This document shows positions 44,335 to 52,913 of a DNA stretch of 58,366 nucleotides, piece after piece. This stretch comes from PGYR01 sp040264895. Its GTDB lineage: Bacteria; Bacteroidota; Ignavibacteria; Kapaibacteriales; UBA2268. The notes below the pieces were generated by a model. The model did not search any database, had not been told where the DNA came from, and saw only the letters and a list, made by a program, of their open reading frames with translations. Within the stretch, counting starts at the first letter, position 1. Each line of letters opens with the position of its first letter. Both the position numbers and the translations under genes were made by a program. Location of the stretch: positions 1 to 58,366 of the forward strand of contig JBDQHL010000004.1 in assembly GCA_040264895.1 (NCBI GenBank). Reading direction: 5' to 3'.

Positions 44335-45774
44335 ATGAAAAAAATAACATCTTTAATAATAGTAAGCATTTTGATGATAGCAGGAGCTACTTACACTAGC
44401 AATGCTCAGGCATCAGGTGATTATGACTACGTTGACTCACTAATGACTATAGATTATGAGTTACGAAAAATGTTCCCACGTTGGAAGGTTTGTGAACCGG
44501 ATTTACAATTCCAGATATATCAAGCGTTCTCAATATATGGGTACTCAAAGGACGAATTAAATATAGAAGAAATTGAAGTATTAGCTTCACCAAAGCCTCC
44601 CAGAGAAAGAAATTATGAAATACTTTTACTTTCTTGTGGTGATGCAACAATGAACCCTCAAGAAATAGATCAAAATATAAAGACTATTTCTAAGTATCTA
44701 TCTGGCGATAAGAACTACAATAGATTTGAAAGACCAACTCCAGGTGCTGACCCAAGAACATATTGTTACATTGAGGTTCCACCTGAGGTTCCAGTTAAGC
44801 CATCTGAGGCAACTGCAATTCAAGACTATTTGAGGCCAGAAGATAAAATTCAAGCGATTACTCTATCATTATTTGAGCAATCACTTAAAGTTGGTGAAAC
44901 TGGGTTTTGGCTAAATAATAAAGTTGGTACAGATGAAGTTGGTTACCATTTTTGGTCAGCTGGTGAAAGTAAAATGACTTTACAAAGACCACTAATGAAC
45001 AACACTGACCCTGAAACTCGTGAGTATGTACCAAGATTAATCAATGCATACTTAGGTGGTGCTTACAGACATTCATCTGGTATTGATAACGAAGGAACAG
45101 CTTTTTCTTGGGTAAGTAACAGAATATTGAATTCTGGCCCTGATGGTAAAATTGTTGCAGGTTTTGATGTTCACATGCCTTTCCACCCGCAGTTCGGTAT
45201 AGGTTTGAACTTAGAACTTCCATTTAGCGATTTAAGAACTGAAGCAGTTGCTCCTGGTGACTATGGCACTTATGCAAATACTGATGCTAGCTTTACTGAT
45301 GGAAGAGGTGGTAACGATGATGTTGATGTTCTTGGGGTTGCTCCTTTATTAAGAGAGACTGGTCAAGCGACGTTATTTTATAACTGGTGGTTAGGTTCAG
45401 ATAATACACCATCACATTATTTCAGATTTGATGTTGGTGCAAGTTATGCTCAAGTTGATGAATATTTAATGTATGAAGAAAATTTCTCTTATACTTTAGA
45501 AAGAAACGGAGTTTCTGGACTACAAACTTACAAACCAGATTCATTTGGTGATTGGTTCTATTTCAGAGCTCAGTATAGAAATCAACAAGCATTTCCATTT
45601 AGCTTAAGCATGCAAATATCAAATCAGATATTATTAGCTCAAGCTTATATGCCAATATTTGGGAACTGGTTCTTACTTGAAGGAAGATTCTCTACAATAC
45701 TAAGGGACGAAATCAGACCTTTCGAAATTCAAAACTTCTTTATGATAAGTCCTGTTCTTAGGATAACTATCTAA
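44335..45774 (+). CDS. outer-membrane beta-barrel protein with N-terminal helical domain (paralogue-like 2)
   Basis: 479 residues from the ATG at 44335, which has a signal peptide ending in SNAQA; a longer frame opens at 44296 but overlaps the previous gene's stop region. The N-terminal helical domain (~25-130) again holds paired cysteines (WKVCEPDLQFQIYQAF, LLLSCGDATMNPQEID) in the pattern seen in the previous protein. A beta-barrel from ~250 ends with FMISPVLRITI. Probably an ancient duplicate of the upstream gene, with which it would be co-transcribed. Followed by a strong terminator. Confidence 0.75.
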   Translation: MKKITSLIIVSILMIAGATYTSNAQASGDYDYVDSLMTIDYELRKMFPRWKVCEPDLQFQIYQAFSIYGYSKDELNIEEIEVLASPKPPRERNYEILLLSCGDATMNPQEIDQNIKTISKYLSGDKNYNRFERPTPGADPRTYCYIEVPPEVPVKPSEATAIQDYLRPEDKIQAITLSLFEQSLKVGETGFWLNNKVGTDEVGYHFWSAGESKMTLQRPLMNNTDPETREYVPRLINAYLGGAYRHSSGIDNEGTAFSWVSNRILNSGPDGKIVAGFDVHMPFHPQFGIGLNLELPFSDLRTEAVAPGDYGTYANTDASFTDGRGGNDDVDVLGVAPLLRETGQATLFYNWWLGSDNTPSHYFRFDVGASYAQVDEYLMYEENFSYTLERNGVSGLQTYKPDSFGDWFYFRAQYRNQQAFPFSLSMQISNQILLAQAYMPIFGNWFLLEGRFSTILRDEIRPFEIQNFFMISPVLRITI

Positions 45775-45794
45775 ATTGGTAATTTGATTTAACA

Positions 45795-45830
45795 AGCCCT
45801 TCTGTTTAAAACAGAGGGGTTTTTTTTTAT
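45795..45830 (+). terminator. intrinsic terminator closing the three-gene operon
   Basis: Stem CCCTTCTGTTT / AAACAGAGGGG with a run of nine T's, 20 bp after the stop of the second barrel gene. It separates the VWA-OmpA gene that follows. Confidence 0.9.
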
Positions 45831-45854
45831 ACTATCTTTCAGTAACTTGCAGCT

Positions 45855-47207
45855 ATGTTAAAAACCATGTATATATTATTATTAACATTCCTATTCTCTT
45901 TAGTTAGTTTATCTGCAAATCAATCAGATACATTAACAAAAGTCCCTTCTGCTAAAGATTCGTTAGCTAAAAAGCAAGATCTGATGCGAACAGCACAAGT
46001 TACCTATGAGCAAAAGGAGATTAAACTTACAATCCAGAATGTCGACATTTCCAATTATCCTATTATTAAGGTAATTGTTGAGGCGTATAATATATATGGT
46101 CAGGCATTAGATACTTTATATTCTGAAGGATTGAGTGTATTAGAAAATGGAAAAGAATACCAAGTGATTTCAGTTGATAAACTATCAATTAATGAAAGAG
46201 TTCCTGTTGATTTTGTTTTTGTAATAGACCAGACTGGTTCTATGCAATCTTATATCGATGCAGTTAGAAAAAAAGTTCGTGATTTGACAGACTTTCTTAA
46301 AACCCGAGGTATTGACTATACGCTTGGATTAGTTTTATTTTCAGATGAAGTTGATAGAGTATATCAACCAACACCAGATGTTAATGATTTCCTTAGTTGG
46401 ATTGGTAGAGTAAAAGCTAGAGGTGGTGGTGATGTTAAGGAGAATGCTCTTGAAGCATTAGAGGCAACTGCTGACCAAATAGAATTTAGACCTGCTGCGA
46501 ATAAGGTAGCTGTTTTAGTGACTGATGCGCCATATCATCAAGCTGGTGAAACTGGAAAAGGTACGAGTGACCATACTACAGAGTCAATAACAAAGAAGTT
46601 ATTTGAAGATCAAGTTAGAGTATTTAGTATTGTCCCACCAAGACTTACAGCGTATAATTATATATCATCGAATACTCGTGGGAACTTCTACGATATAGAC
46701 TATCCTTTTTCAACTATTTTGGATAATTTTTCAAATCAGTTGACAAATCTATATGCATTAAAATACAGAACAAATAAACCAGCTATTCCTGATAGCATTG
46801 ATATTGCAATAATTAATGAAAGAAAAGAAGAGCTAACAAAAAAGACTATTCCAATTGTAGAATTAGGTAGAAAGCTAATTATTGAAAATATGCTGTATCA
46901 GACTGGTAGCTCAAATCTGCCGGATACTGTTCCTGAATTAGAAATAATGACGGAATTTATGAAAAACAGAGAGAATGTAGTTGTTATGATAGAAGGTCAT
47001 ACTGACGCAATCGGAAGCTATGCTACTAATGATAGACTTTCTAAACAGAGAGCTGAAAGTGTTAAGCGTTATCTTATAAAAAATGGTATTGCTAAAAGAC
47101 GAATCAAAACTGCGGGTTACGGCGAAAGAAGGCCAATAGCTTCTAACAAAACTGATTTTGGTAGAAAACTTAATCGGCGAACCGAGATAATAATAATAGC
47201 TAAGTAG
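45855..47207 (+). CDS. periplasmic VWA domain fused to OmpA peptidoglycan-binding domain
   Basis: 450 residues. Signal peptide, a beta domain to ~110, a von Willebrand A domain with MIDAS VIDQTGSM (Asp125-x-Thr-x-Ser) at ~118-290, then an OmpA-like C-terminal domain with EGHTDAIGS and LSKQRAESVKRYL and a final NRRTEIII. It should bind peptidoglycan through the OmpA domain and present the metal-binding VWA face to a partner. It is separated from the preceding operon by a terminator but points the same way and has a relative 2 kb downstream. Confidence 0.88.
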   Translation: MLKTMYILLLTFLFSLVSLSANQSDTLTKVPSAKDSLAKKQDLMRTAQVTYEQKEIKLTIQNVDISNYPIIKVIVEAYNIYGQALDTLYSEGLSVLENGKEYQVISVDKLSINERVPVDFVFVIDQTGSMQSYIDAVRKKVRDLTDFLKTRGIDYTLGLVLFSDEVDRVYQPTPDVNDFLSWIGRVKARGGGDVKENALEALEATADQIEFRPAANKVAVLVTDAPYHQAGETGKGTSDHTTESITKKLFEDQVRVFSIVPPRLTAYNYISSNTRGNFYDIDYPFSTILDNFSNQLTNLYALKYRTNKPAIPDSIDIAIINERKEELTKKTIPIVELGRKLIIENMLYQTGSSNLPDTVPELEIMTEFMKNRENVVVMIEGHTDAIGSYATNDRLSKQRAESVKRYLIKNGIAKRRIKTAGYGERRPIASNKTDFGRKLNRRTEIIIIAK

Positions 47208-47217
47208 CCAATTTCAA

Positions 47218-47745
47218 TTAACTACCCTTCAATTCTGTCATTGTGAAAAGAGAATGCAATTTTATTCCTTCTTTCTTCAAATTCTCTTCACCAGTAGATT
47301 CTCTATTAATCACACAAATAGCTTCTTCGACTATTGCACCACGCTCACGTAAATCATTAGCACTAAGTACAATCTGACCGCCGCTAGTCACAACATCTTC
47401 AATTATTAATAATCTTTTCCCTTCTATATTTGGGCCTTCTGCAAGTTTGCAAGTGCCGTACTCCTTTGCTTCTTTTCTAACTAACACCATATCCAAATCA
47501 TCTTGAAGAGAGATAGCTGTAGCTATTGGTATTCCTCCCATTTCTAATGGTGCTAATAAATCGAATTGAAGACCAGGCATTATATCTTGTGATATATACT
47601 TGGCTATATTCTTTAACAAGTTGGGACGTGATTCGAATTGATATTTATCGAAGTATTCGTTGCTCGTAACGCCTGAGCGAAGTTTGAACTCACCAATTAT
47701 GTGCGCAACATCGTATATATTTTTGCAAAGTTCTTGTTTTGTCAT
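47218..47745 (-). CDS. pyrE: orotate phosphoribosyltransferase-like PRTase
   Basis: 175 residues from the ATG at 47745; the frame extends to 47814 with a poor hydrophobic N-terminus that overlaps the next gene. PRPP-binding motif LLIIEDVVTSGGQI and the flanking PLEMGGIPIATAI and LVRKEAKEYG blocks are typical of orotate PRTases. It makes OMP in pyrimidine synthesis, which would pair with the dihydroorotate dehydrogenase-like gene at 8.8 kb. The minus-strand M28 peptidase gene ends 11 bp upstream. Confidence 0.86.
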   Translation of the reverse strand: MTKQELCKNIYDVAHIIGEFKLRSGVTSNEYFDKYQFESRPNLLKNIAKYISQDIMPGLQFDLLAPLEMGGIPIATAISLQDDLDMVLVRKEAKEYGTCKLAEGPNIEGKRLLIIEDVVTSGGQIVLSANDLRERGAIVEEAICVINRESTGEENLKKEGIKLHSLFTMTELKGS

Positions 47746-47756
47746 TGTAAATGTGA

Positions 47757-49097
47757 TTAGTTTAATTCTAAATTTGAGTATAAGTAAATAGTAACAGCAA
47801 TAGCCGCTACACATTGTTTGAAATCTTTCTCGTCTACCTTATCAAAAGTATCAGCAGGGGAGTGGTGATACCAAAAGTATTTACCTTGGTCATCAGTGCT
47901 TAAGCTCATAGCTGGAACACCTGTTTCCACAAGTGGTCCAATATCTACTCCGCCACCACCTTTTGCAACAGTAATTTGTGGGTTGACCTTTTGTAATAAT
48001 GGCTCGAATTTCTTCACTTGCTCGAATAGTTCTTCGGAGCCTGAAAAACGAATATAAAGTGGAGCAAAAGTACCGACATCAAATTCGAATGCCATAGCAT
48101 GCTTTTCGTCAGCAAAGCCTTTAGCGTACTCTTTACCGCCCATTGCACCGTTTTCTTCGTTAGTCCACATTACTGCTCTTAGAGTACGCTTATTGTCCAA
48201 ACCGAGGTCATTTATTAACTTTACGGCTTCCCAGGTAGTCATACATCCTCCACCGTCATCGTGTGCACCTTGTCCAGCATCCCAAGCATCAATGTGACCA
48301 CCAACAGAAATTATTTCGTCAGCCATAGTACTTCCTTTTGCTTCACCCATTACATTATGTGAGATAGCATCTGGATAGTGCTTTGCGTGCATTGTTAAGT
48401 TGATTACTGGGGTTGTACCATTGTCTTGATATCTTTGGAGTAACTCTGCACCTTCTAAAGTTATTGCTGCATGTGGAATTTTAGGTAATGAATCTACATA
48501 AGCCATCATTCCAGTGTGCGGATTGTCCATTCCAGTTGGACTAACTGAGCGTATAAGACTAGCAATAGCACCTGCTTCTGCCGCCCACTGAGCACCGTAG
48601 AATCTGTATTGAACAGTTTGCCCATAACTCACGAATGGTGCATTGAAAAGGACAATTTTCCCTTTTGCTTCGTCTTTTCTTCTTTCTAATTCATCTTTGT
48701 CACGTACTACTAATACTTCTGCAGTTATTCCTTCTTGTGCAGTAGGAACAGAGCCACCAAGCCCCATCATTGTAAGGTCATATTCCATCGGGAATACTAC
48801 TTTAGCAGATTCATAGTGTCTCTTCCAGTTCGGTACGAATACTTCTTGCTTCTGAACATTATGGAGTCCGTCAGCTGTCATTTCTTCGTATATCCAACTG
48901 ATTGCTCGTTCTAATTGATGTGAGCCACTGAGTCGATTGGCGTAATTGTTACATAGGTGTTCTAATCTTTCCCAACCAACAGTGCTTTTGGTCGATGCTT
49001 CTATTATCTTATCTATATCATCTTCATAATCTTCTGGATTGAATTCTTTTGCGAACAATAGGGTAGGCAATAATAAGAGTAATAGTATCTTTTTCAT
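47757..49097 (-). CDS. M28 family zinc aminopeptidase/carboxypeptidase, exported
   Basis: 446 residues with a signal peptide. Zinc-binding residues are visible in SVGGHIDAWDAGQGAHDDGGG, in TNEENG and in YHHSPADTFD, and the PA insertion (apical) domain lies at about 110-230. It resembles secreted carboxypeptidase Q/aminopeptidase enzymes that trim peptides in the periplasm. On the minus strand, a -7-like box lies just upstream, suggesting its own promoter. Confidence 0.9.
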   Translation of the reverse strand: MKKILLLLLLPTLLFAKEFNPEDYEDDIDKIIEASTKSTVGWERLEHLCNNYANRLSGSHQLERAISWIYEEMTADGLHNVQKQEVFVPNWKRHYESAKVVFPMEYDLTMMGLGGSVPTAQEGITAEVLVVRDKDELERRKDEAKGKIVLFNAPFVSYGQTVQYRFYGAQWAAEAGAIASLIRSVSPTGMDNPHTGMMAYVDSLPKIPHAAITLEGAELLQRYQDNGTTPVINLTMHAKHYPDAISHNVMGEAKGSTMADEIISVGGHIDAWDAGQGAHDDGGGCMTTWEAVKLINDLGLDNKRTLRAVMWTNEENGAMGGKEYAKGFADEKHAMAFEFDVGTFAPLYIRFSGSEELFEQVKKFEPLLQKVNPQITVAKGGGGVDIGPLVETGVPAMSLSTDDQGKYFWYHHSPADTFDKVDEKDFKQCVAAIAVTIYLYSNLELN

Positions 49098-49125
49098 ATT
49101 TGTAAAGTTTTGAGTTGATTGAGTA

Positions 49126-49133
49126 CAAATATA
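49126..49133 (-). promoter_or_regulatory. -7 box for the M28 peptidase gene
   Basis: Minus strand TATATTTG (TAnnTTTG) 28 bp before the ATG at 49097. No clear -33 element. Confidence 0.4.
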
Positions 49134-49156
49134 AGAAAATCTTATTATTTTAGCTT

Positions 49157-50590
49157 CTACTTTGCAGTAACTTTGAACATTGTTCTTCTGTTTTGCGCTC
49201 TACCTTCTTCTGTGTCGTTCGGCGCAACTGGTTGGCTAAGACCAAACCCACGATATCTAAGTCTGCGGTCTTCTATTCCTTTTCTTATAAGAGCATCCAT
49301 AACTGCTTTTGCTCTTCTTTCAGATAAATCTTGATTGAATTCTTCACCACCAATATTGTCAGTGTGTCCTTGTATTTCTAACCTGATACTTGGCTTAGAC
49401 ATCATAGCATCAATTATCTCATTAAGAATAGGCTCTGACTGAGGTTGCAAATCTGCTTTGTTATATTCGAATAATATAGGTCTTTTGAAGACCTCACCCA
49501 AATCGCTCCAAGGGAATAAATCACTAGTGTCATAGTTGTCAATTGCAACCATTACTGAATCTCTTCCAGGTACAGTTATTTCAGAAAACACTTTGTGGAA
49601 ACCCCAATATTCAGGTGGTTGGTATGTGATAAGATAATATTGCCTTAAGCTATTGTATATATCACGGATTACAGCTATTAGTTCTTGTTTCGATTTTGCA
49701 CGATAGAACCTACCACCTGTGTATTCTGCCATATAGACTAATTCCATATCCTGAGAATAGCCGAATGCTACTGTGAAAATGTGAACTTTTTCTTTCTTGG
49801 CGTATTCTATAACTTTGCCAATATCAACTTTGGAGTAGTTGTCATCTCCATCAGTGAACAGCACTAATACTCTTGGATCATCTTTGCTGGTTTCGCTTAG
49901 GATTTTTATATTCTCCACTACTGCATTTCTCATGGCTGAGAATAATCCTTTTTCTGAGTTTTTCTTTGCGTTGAATAGCTGCTTAAGTGTTGAAGTGTCT
50001 TTGTTCATTGGTACTTTGTAGTCAAACTTATTGTTGAAGCTACTTATACCAATATTATCATAAGCCATTTTTTCATCAATAAGAATATTAGTACCAAGGT
50101 GGATAATGTCGAGTACTGGCTCCATAGAACCGCTGTAATCTATTGTTAGCATTAAGTTATAGGGAATAGAATCGCCTTTGCCGTACTCACGCACTGTGAA
50201 CTCAGGTACATTTTCCATTCGCTTTTTGTATAACTTACCCAACTCTTCATCTAACTGAGTGAAGTAAGTTATGTCTTTGTTCTGCTTATATGGGTCTGCC
50301 ATTTGAGTAGCAAAATTACCAAGTGAGTCATAGACTCTGGTGAACAGGCGTATCTCATCAGGGTAGTCGTCATATTCTAATCGGAATATGTCATAAATCA
50401 GTTGGTTTGGATTGAGTGAGTCAATTGGTTTTGAATCAGAGATGTAAATGTTGTCGTAGTCTACAGTATCAGAAATTTCATAGTCATTATCAATGTCCTG
50501 TTGCATAGCAAAACCCTTTGGTTTCTCTCTGCTACCACAAGCGGAAATTAACACACTAAGAAATATGACAAATAGACTTTTCTTCAACAT
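49157..50590 (-). CDS. VWA-OmpA lipoprotein (second copy)
   Basis: 477 residues. Lipobox ISAC (Cys17), acidic linker, VWA domain with MIDAS TIDYSGSM and a second metal-contact Asp in FTDGDDNY at about 145-330, then an OmpA domain with QGHTDNIGG, LSERRAKAVMDAL and RAQNRRTMFKV. Its domain order is the same as the 45.9-kb protein but it is acyl-anchored instead of soluble. The next gene, the O-methyltransferase, lies 4 bp away on the same strand. Function unknown; peptidoglycan binding is expected. Confidence 0.88.
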   Translation of the reverse strand: MLKKSLFVIFLSVLISACGSREKPKGFAMQQDIDNDYEISDTVDYDNIYISDSKPIDSLNPNQLIYDIFRLEYDDYPDEIRLFTRVYDSLGNFATQMADPYKQNKDITYFTQLDEELGKLYKKRMENVPEFTVREYGKGDSIPYNLMLTIDYSGSMEPVLDIIHLGTNILIDEKMAYDNIGISSFNNKFDYKVPMNKDTSTLKQLFNAKKNSEKGLFSAMRNAVVENIKILSETSKDDPRVLVLFTDGDDNYSKVDIGKVIEYAKKEKVHIFTVAFGYSQDMELVYMAEYTGGRFYRAKSKQELIAVIRDIYNSLRQYYLITYQPPEYWGFHKVFSEITVPGRDSVMVAIDNYDTSDLFPWSDLGEVFKRPILFEYNKADLQPQSEPILNEIIDAMMSKPSIRLEIQGHTDNIGGEEFNQDLSERRAKAVMDALIRKGIEDRRLRYRGFGLSQPVAPNDTEEGRAQNRRTMFKVTAK

Positions 50591-50594
50591 ACTT

Positions 50595-51254
50595 TTACTT
50601 CTTTAGCCCCATAGCCATTCCGTCGCCAACAGTTACTAAGCAAGTGTCGTAATCAGGGCTTTCGTTGAGCATATCGTTGAATTGCTGTATTGCCATTACG
50701 TTGCCTGGTTCACTTTTAGGATTTTTTTTTGCTATATGACCGAAGCCAAGTGCATTGTCAGCAGCGAATACTCCACCCTTTCGAATGTGAGGAGTAGTTG
50801 ATTCGAAATAGCCTTTGTAGCCCTTTTTGTCAGCATCTACAAATACGAAGTCAAGTTCAAAATCTGGTTTCCAATCTGCTAGGAATTCTTTAGCATCTTG
50901 GTTTATAACTTCTATTACATTTTCCAAACCAGCTTCTTTTGCTTTTTGCTCTATAAATTTTGCATTCTTTTCATTTATCTCAACAGCTATTAGCTTCCCA
51001 TCTGCTGGTAGTGCCCTTGCCATAGTGATAGCCGAGTAGCCAGCGAGTGAGCCAATTTCCAATACATACTTAGCATTGATAGACTTCAGGTAGAATTGCA
51101 AGAACTTGCCCTGCTCTTCTGATATACAGATTTCGGGTATCCCCGCTTCTGTTGCATCTTGTTTTAAATTTTTTAGAAAGTCATCTTCTGATGAAAAATT
51201 ATCTTGAAGATAACCGTATATTTCTGGTGTTACTTGTGTTGGGTTCGATGACAT
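50595..51254 (-). CDS. class I SAM O-methyltransferase (caffeoyl-CoA-type family)
   Basis: 219 residues. SAM motif EIGSLAGYSAITMA, acidic VEINEKN at the ribose, the metal-binding FVDADKKGYKGYFE and NALGFGHI are the hallmarks of cation-dependent catechol/caffeoyl-CoA O-methyltransferases. Bacterial members methylate small catechols or unknown substrates. It precedes the VWA-OmpA gene and follows the MlaD gene by 17 bp. Confidence 0.88.
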   Translation of the reverse strand: MSSNPTQVTPEIYGYLQDNFSSEDDFLKNLKQDATEAGIPEICISEEQGKFLQFYLKSINAKYVLEIGSLAGYSAITMARALPADGKLIAVEINEKNAKFIEQKAKEAGLENVIEVINQDAKEFLADWKPDFELDFVFVDADKKGYKGYFESTTPHIRKGGVFAADNALGFGHIAKKNPKSEPGNVMAIQQFNDMLNESPDYDTCLVTVGDGMAMGLKK

Positions 51255-51271
51255 ATTATTATTCCTTTATC

Positions 51272-52219
51272 TTATGGTCTAGTTCCTAATCTTAGATTGA
51301 CGTTGACTCCGTGCTCTTCTATTTTCTCTACAAAAGTACCCAGATTATACATAACCGTGTCTAATCTTTCGGCAAGAGCTTTGTCGTATATCAGTTTGTT
51401 CAGAAGCGATTCGTTATTCTGAATGTCGTCAATTATAGCTCTCACATCGGCAGAGATTTTGTTGATATCTTCGAGGCTCGTGTCAGCTTTATCTACCAAT
51501 GTTACGGCTTTTTCTGATACCTGTTTCATATCGGCGATTATCTGTTCTATATTAGGTGATTGTCTCTTCACAGCCGTGTTCAGCTCTTCCGAAAATTCAG
51601 CCAGATTGCTGATGCTTGAGTTTATTTCAGCTTCGTTGTTAGTTACAATTCTGTTGATACGGGTCATTGTCTCTGACGCGTCATCCATTGTGGAACGTAG
51701 GTTCGCCATTAGCAATGTGTCTCCGAGCAGCCCATTAGCGTTTACAATCAGAGTGTCTAAACCTTTGATTATACTTTTCAAATCATCGCTAACTTCACCC
51801 ACATCGGCAATTAAATCTCCCAAATCGGCTGCTGTTCTTCCTCTTATAACAAAATCAGTTGTGATAGCTGAGCCAGAATTACCAGGGAATATCTCTAATT
51901 TTTTACCACCAGTTATCTCTAATATCGATATTCTTGCTCTTGCATTTGTGGTGATATCGTCTATTCTGTCGAGAGTTGCAGTTATCAGTACAGAGTCCAC
52001 GTTGTTCTCTATTGAGGAAACTTTACCACGCTCAACTCCGTTGACTACAACAGGTGCAGAGGGTTTCATTCCACCAGAGTTGGGGAACATGAACTGGACA
52101 GTTTTTTCGGTGCCGCTTAGTGAGAAATTTTCGCCAAGCATAACACCTACGACTAACATAACTATTCCAGCTAAGGCAACTAAGCCGACTATAAATTCTC
52201 TTTTCTTATCTGATTGCAT
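51272..52219 (-). CDS. MlaD/Mce-domain lipid-transport protein
   Basis: 315 residues. One N-terminal membrane helix (FIVGLVALAGIVMLVVGVML), an Mce domain at ~35-120 with GGMKPSAPVVVNGVERGKV, then a long helical region (~135-300) like the MlaD/PqiB barrel-forming extensions. It would anchor in the inner membrane and move lipids between membranes. The permease (MlaE) and ATPase (MlaF) that normally complete such a transporter are not here. A palindrome 30 bp upstream of the start could be an operator. Confidence 0.85.
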   Translation of the reverse strand: MQSDKKREFIVGLVALAGIVMLVVGVMLGENFSLSGTEKTVQFMFPNSGGMKPSAPVVVNGVERGKVSSIENNVDSVLITATLDRIDDITTNARARISILEITGGKKLEIFPGNSGSAITTDFVIRGRTAADLGDLIADVGEVSDDLKSIIKGLDTLIVNANGLLGDTLLMANLRSTMDDASETMTRINRIVTNNEAEINSSISNLAEFSEELNTAVKRQSPNIEQIIADMKQVSEKAVTLVDKADTSLEDINKISADVRAIIDDIQNNESLLNKLIYDKALAERLDTVMYNLGTFVEKIEEHGVNVNLRLGTRP

Positions 52220-52248
52220 AAGCTTTCGATTTTTGTTTTTTATATCAC

Positions 52249-52264
52249 TAAACCAGTTGGTTTA
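52249..52264. promoter_or_regulatory. 16-bp palindromic operator candidate upstream of the MlaD gene
   Basis: TAAACCA-GT-TGGTTTA: 7-bp arms with a 2-bp centre, 30 bp before the ATG at 52219. The shape resembles TetR-family operators (AACCAnnTGGTT type), a family that often controls envelope-transport genes; no regulator gene is nearby. Confidence 0.5.
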
Positions 52265-52380
52265 ATCTGTAAATTAATAATTTATTTACTTTTATCCTTT
52301 AATTTAAGTGAATTTGTGATTTTGGGGGTGTTGAATTAGAAATTTTAGAGATGTGCTGAGTACATTTTTTAAGACTGGTC

Positions 52381-52425
52381 GTTGAGATTACTTCGGCAAT
52401 GCTCAGCACAGGAACTTCGTTCCGA
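52381..52425. repeat. REP-like intergenic repeat, left of the IS element
   Basis: TTGAGATTACTTCGGCAATG followed by CTCAGCAC and a GGAAC-TTC-GTTCC hairpin (52411-52423). It resembles, on the other strand, the CAATG..GGCAATCTCA unit at 53770-53804, so the IS3 element sits between two related repeat units. Confidence 0.45.
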
Positions 52426-52529
52426 AAGATTGATTTTAAATCCCAGCCTATTTTGTCAAGGAGGTGTAAATCCTCCCGACCTCCTATATGTAATACGCTA
52501 AAAAAGGTTGACACATTTAAGGAGTATAG

Positions 52530-52913
52530 ATGTCAAACTATAGATATACATTAGAGTTCAAGAAGCAAGTAGTCAGAGATATAGAATCTGGTAAATATAA
52601 GACAGCAGAAGAAGCGAGAAGAATATTAGAAATTGGTGGTAAGATGACTGTTTTAAAATGGGTAGCTAATTATGGTAAAAATGTTAAATTAGCAGACACA
52701 GATAAAGTAACAAAAATATTAGATATACGAATGAAAGAAAATAGTAAAGAAGATAAGATTAGAATTCTTGAAAAGCAACTAGAAGAGTTGAGAGAAGCTA
52801 AGACGGATAAAGATATAGAACTAGAGTTTTACAAGGCAGCATTTGAAGTGGTTAAAGAAGATTACGGTATTGATCTAAAAAAAAAGTATGGTTCAAAGCT
52901 ACGCAAAAAATGA
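52530..52913 (+). CDS. IS3-family transposase OrfA
   Basis: 127 residues: an N-terminal helix-turn-helix (KKQVVRDIESGKYKTAEEARR, IGGKMTVLKWVANYG) and a leucine-zipper-like coiled-coil (DKIRILEKQLEELREAK). The frame is intact. It ends in TGA at 52911-52913, overlapping the orfB ATG at 52910, with an A6 run (52905-52910) directly before, a candidate for the -1 ribosomal frameshift used by this family to make the OrfAB fusion. Confidence 0.85.
   Translation: MSNYRYTLEFKKQVVRDIESGKYKTAEEARRILEIGGKMTVLKWVANYGKNVKLADTDKVTKILDIRMKENSKEDKIRILEKQLEELREAKTDKDIELEFYKAAFEVVKEDYGIDLKKKYGSKLRKK

Noticed and set aside
47746..47814. Longer start of pyrE
   Set aside because: The extension overlaps the M28 gene's coding end and encodes an odd Cys/Tyr-rich leader; the ATG at 47745 gives the normal N-terminus.
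51423..52265. 280-residue open frame on the plus strand
   Set aside because: It is the shadow of the MlaD gene on the minus strand; its translation is Ser/Ile-rich with no domain, while the minus frame has a clear Mce domain.
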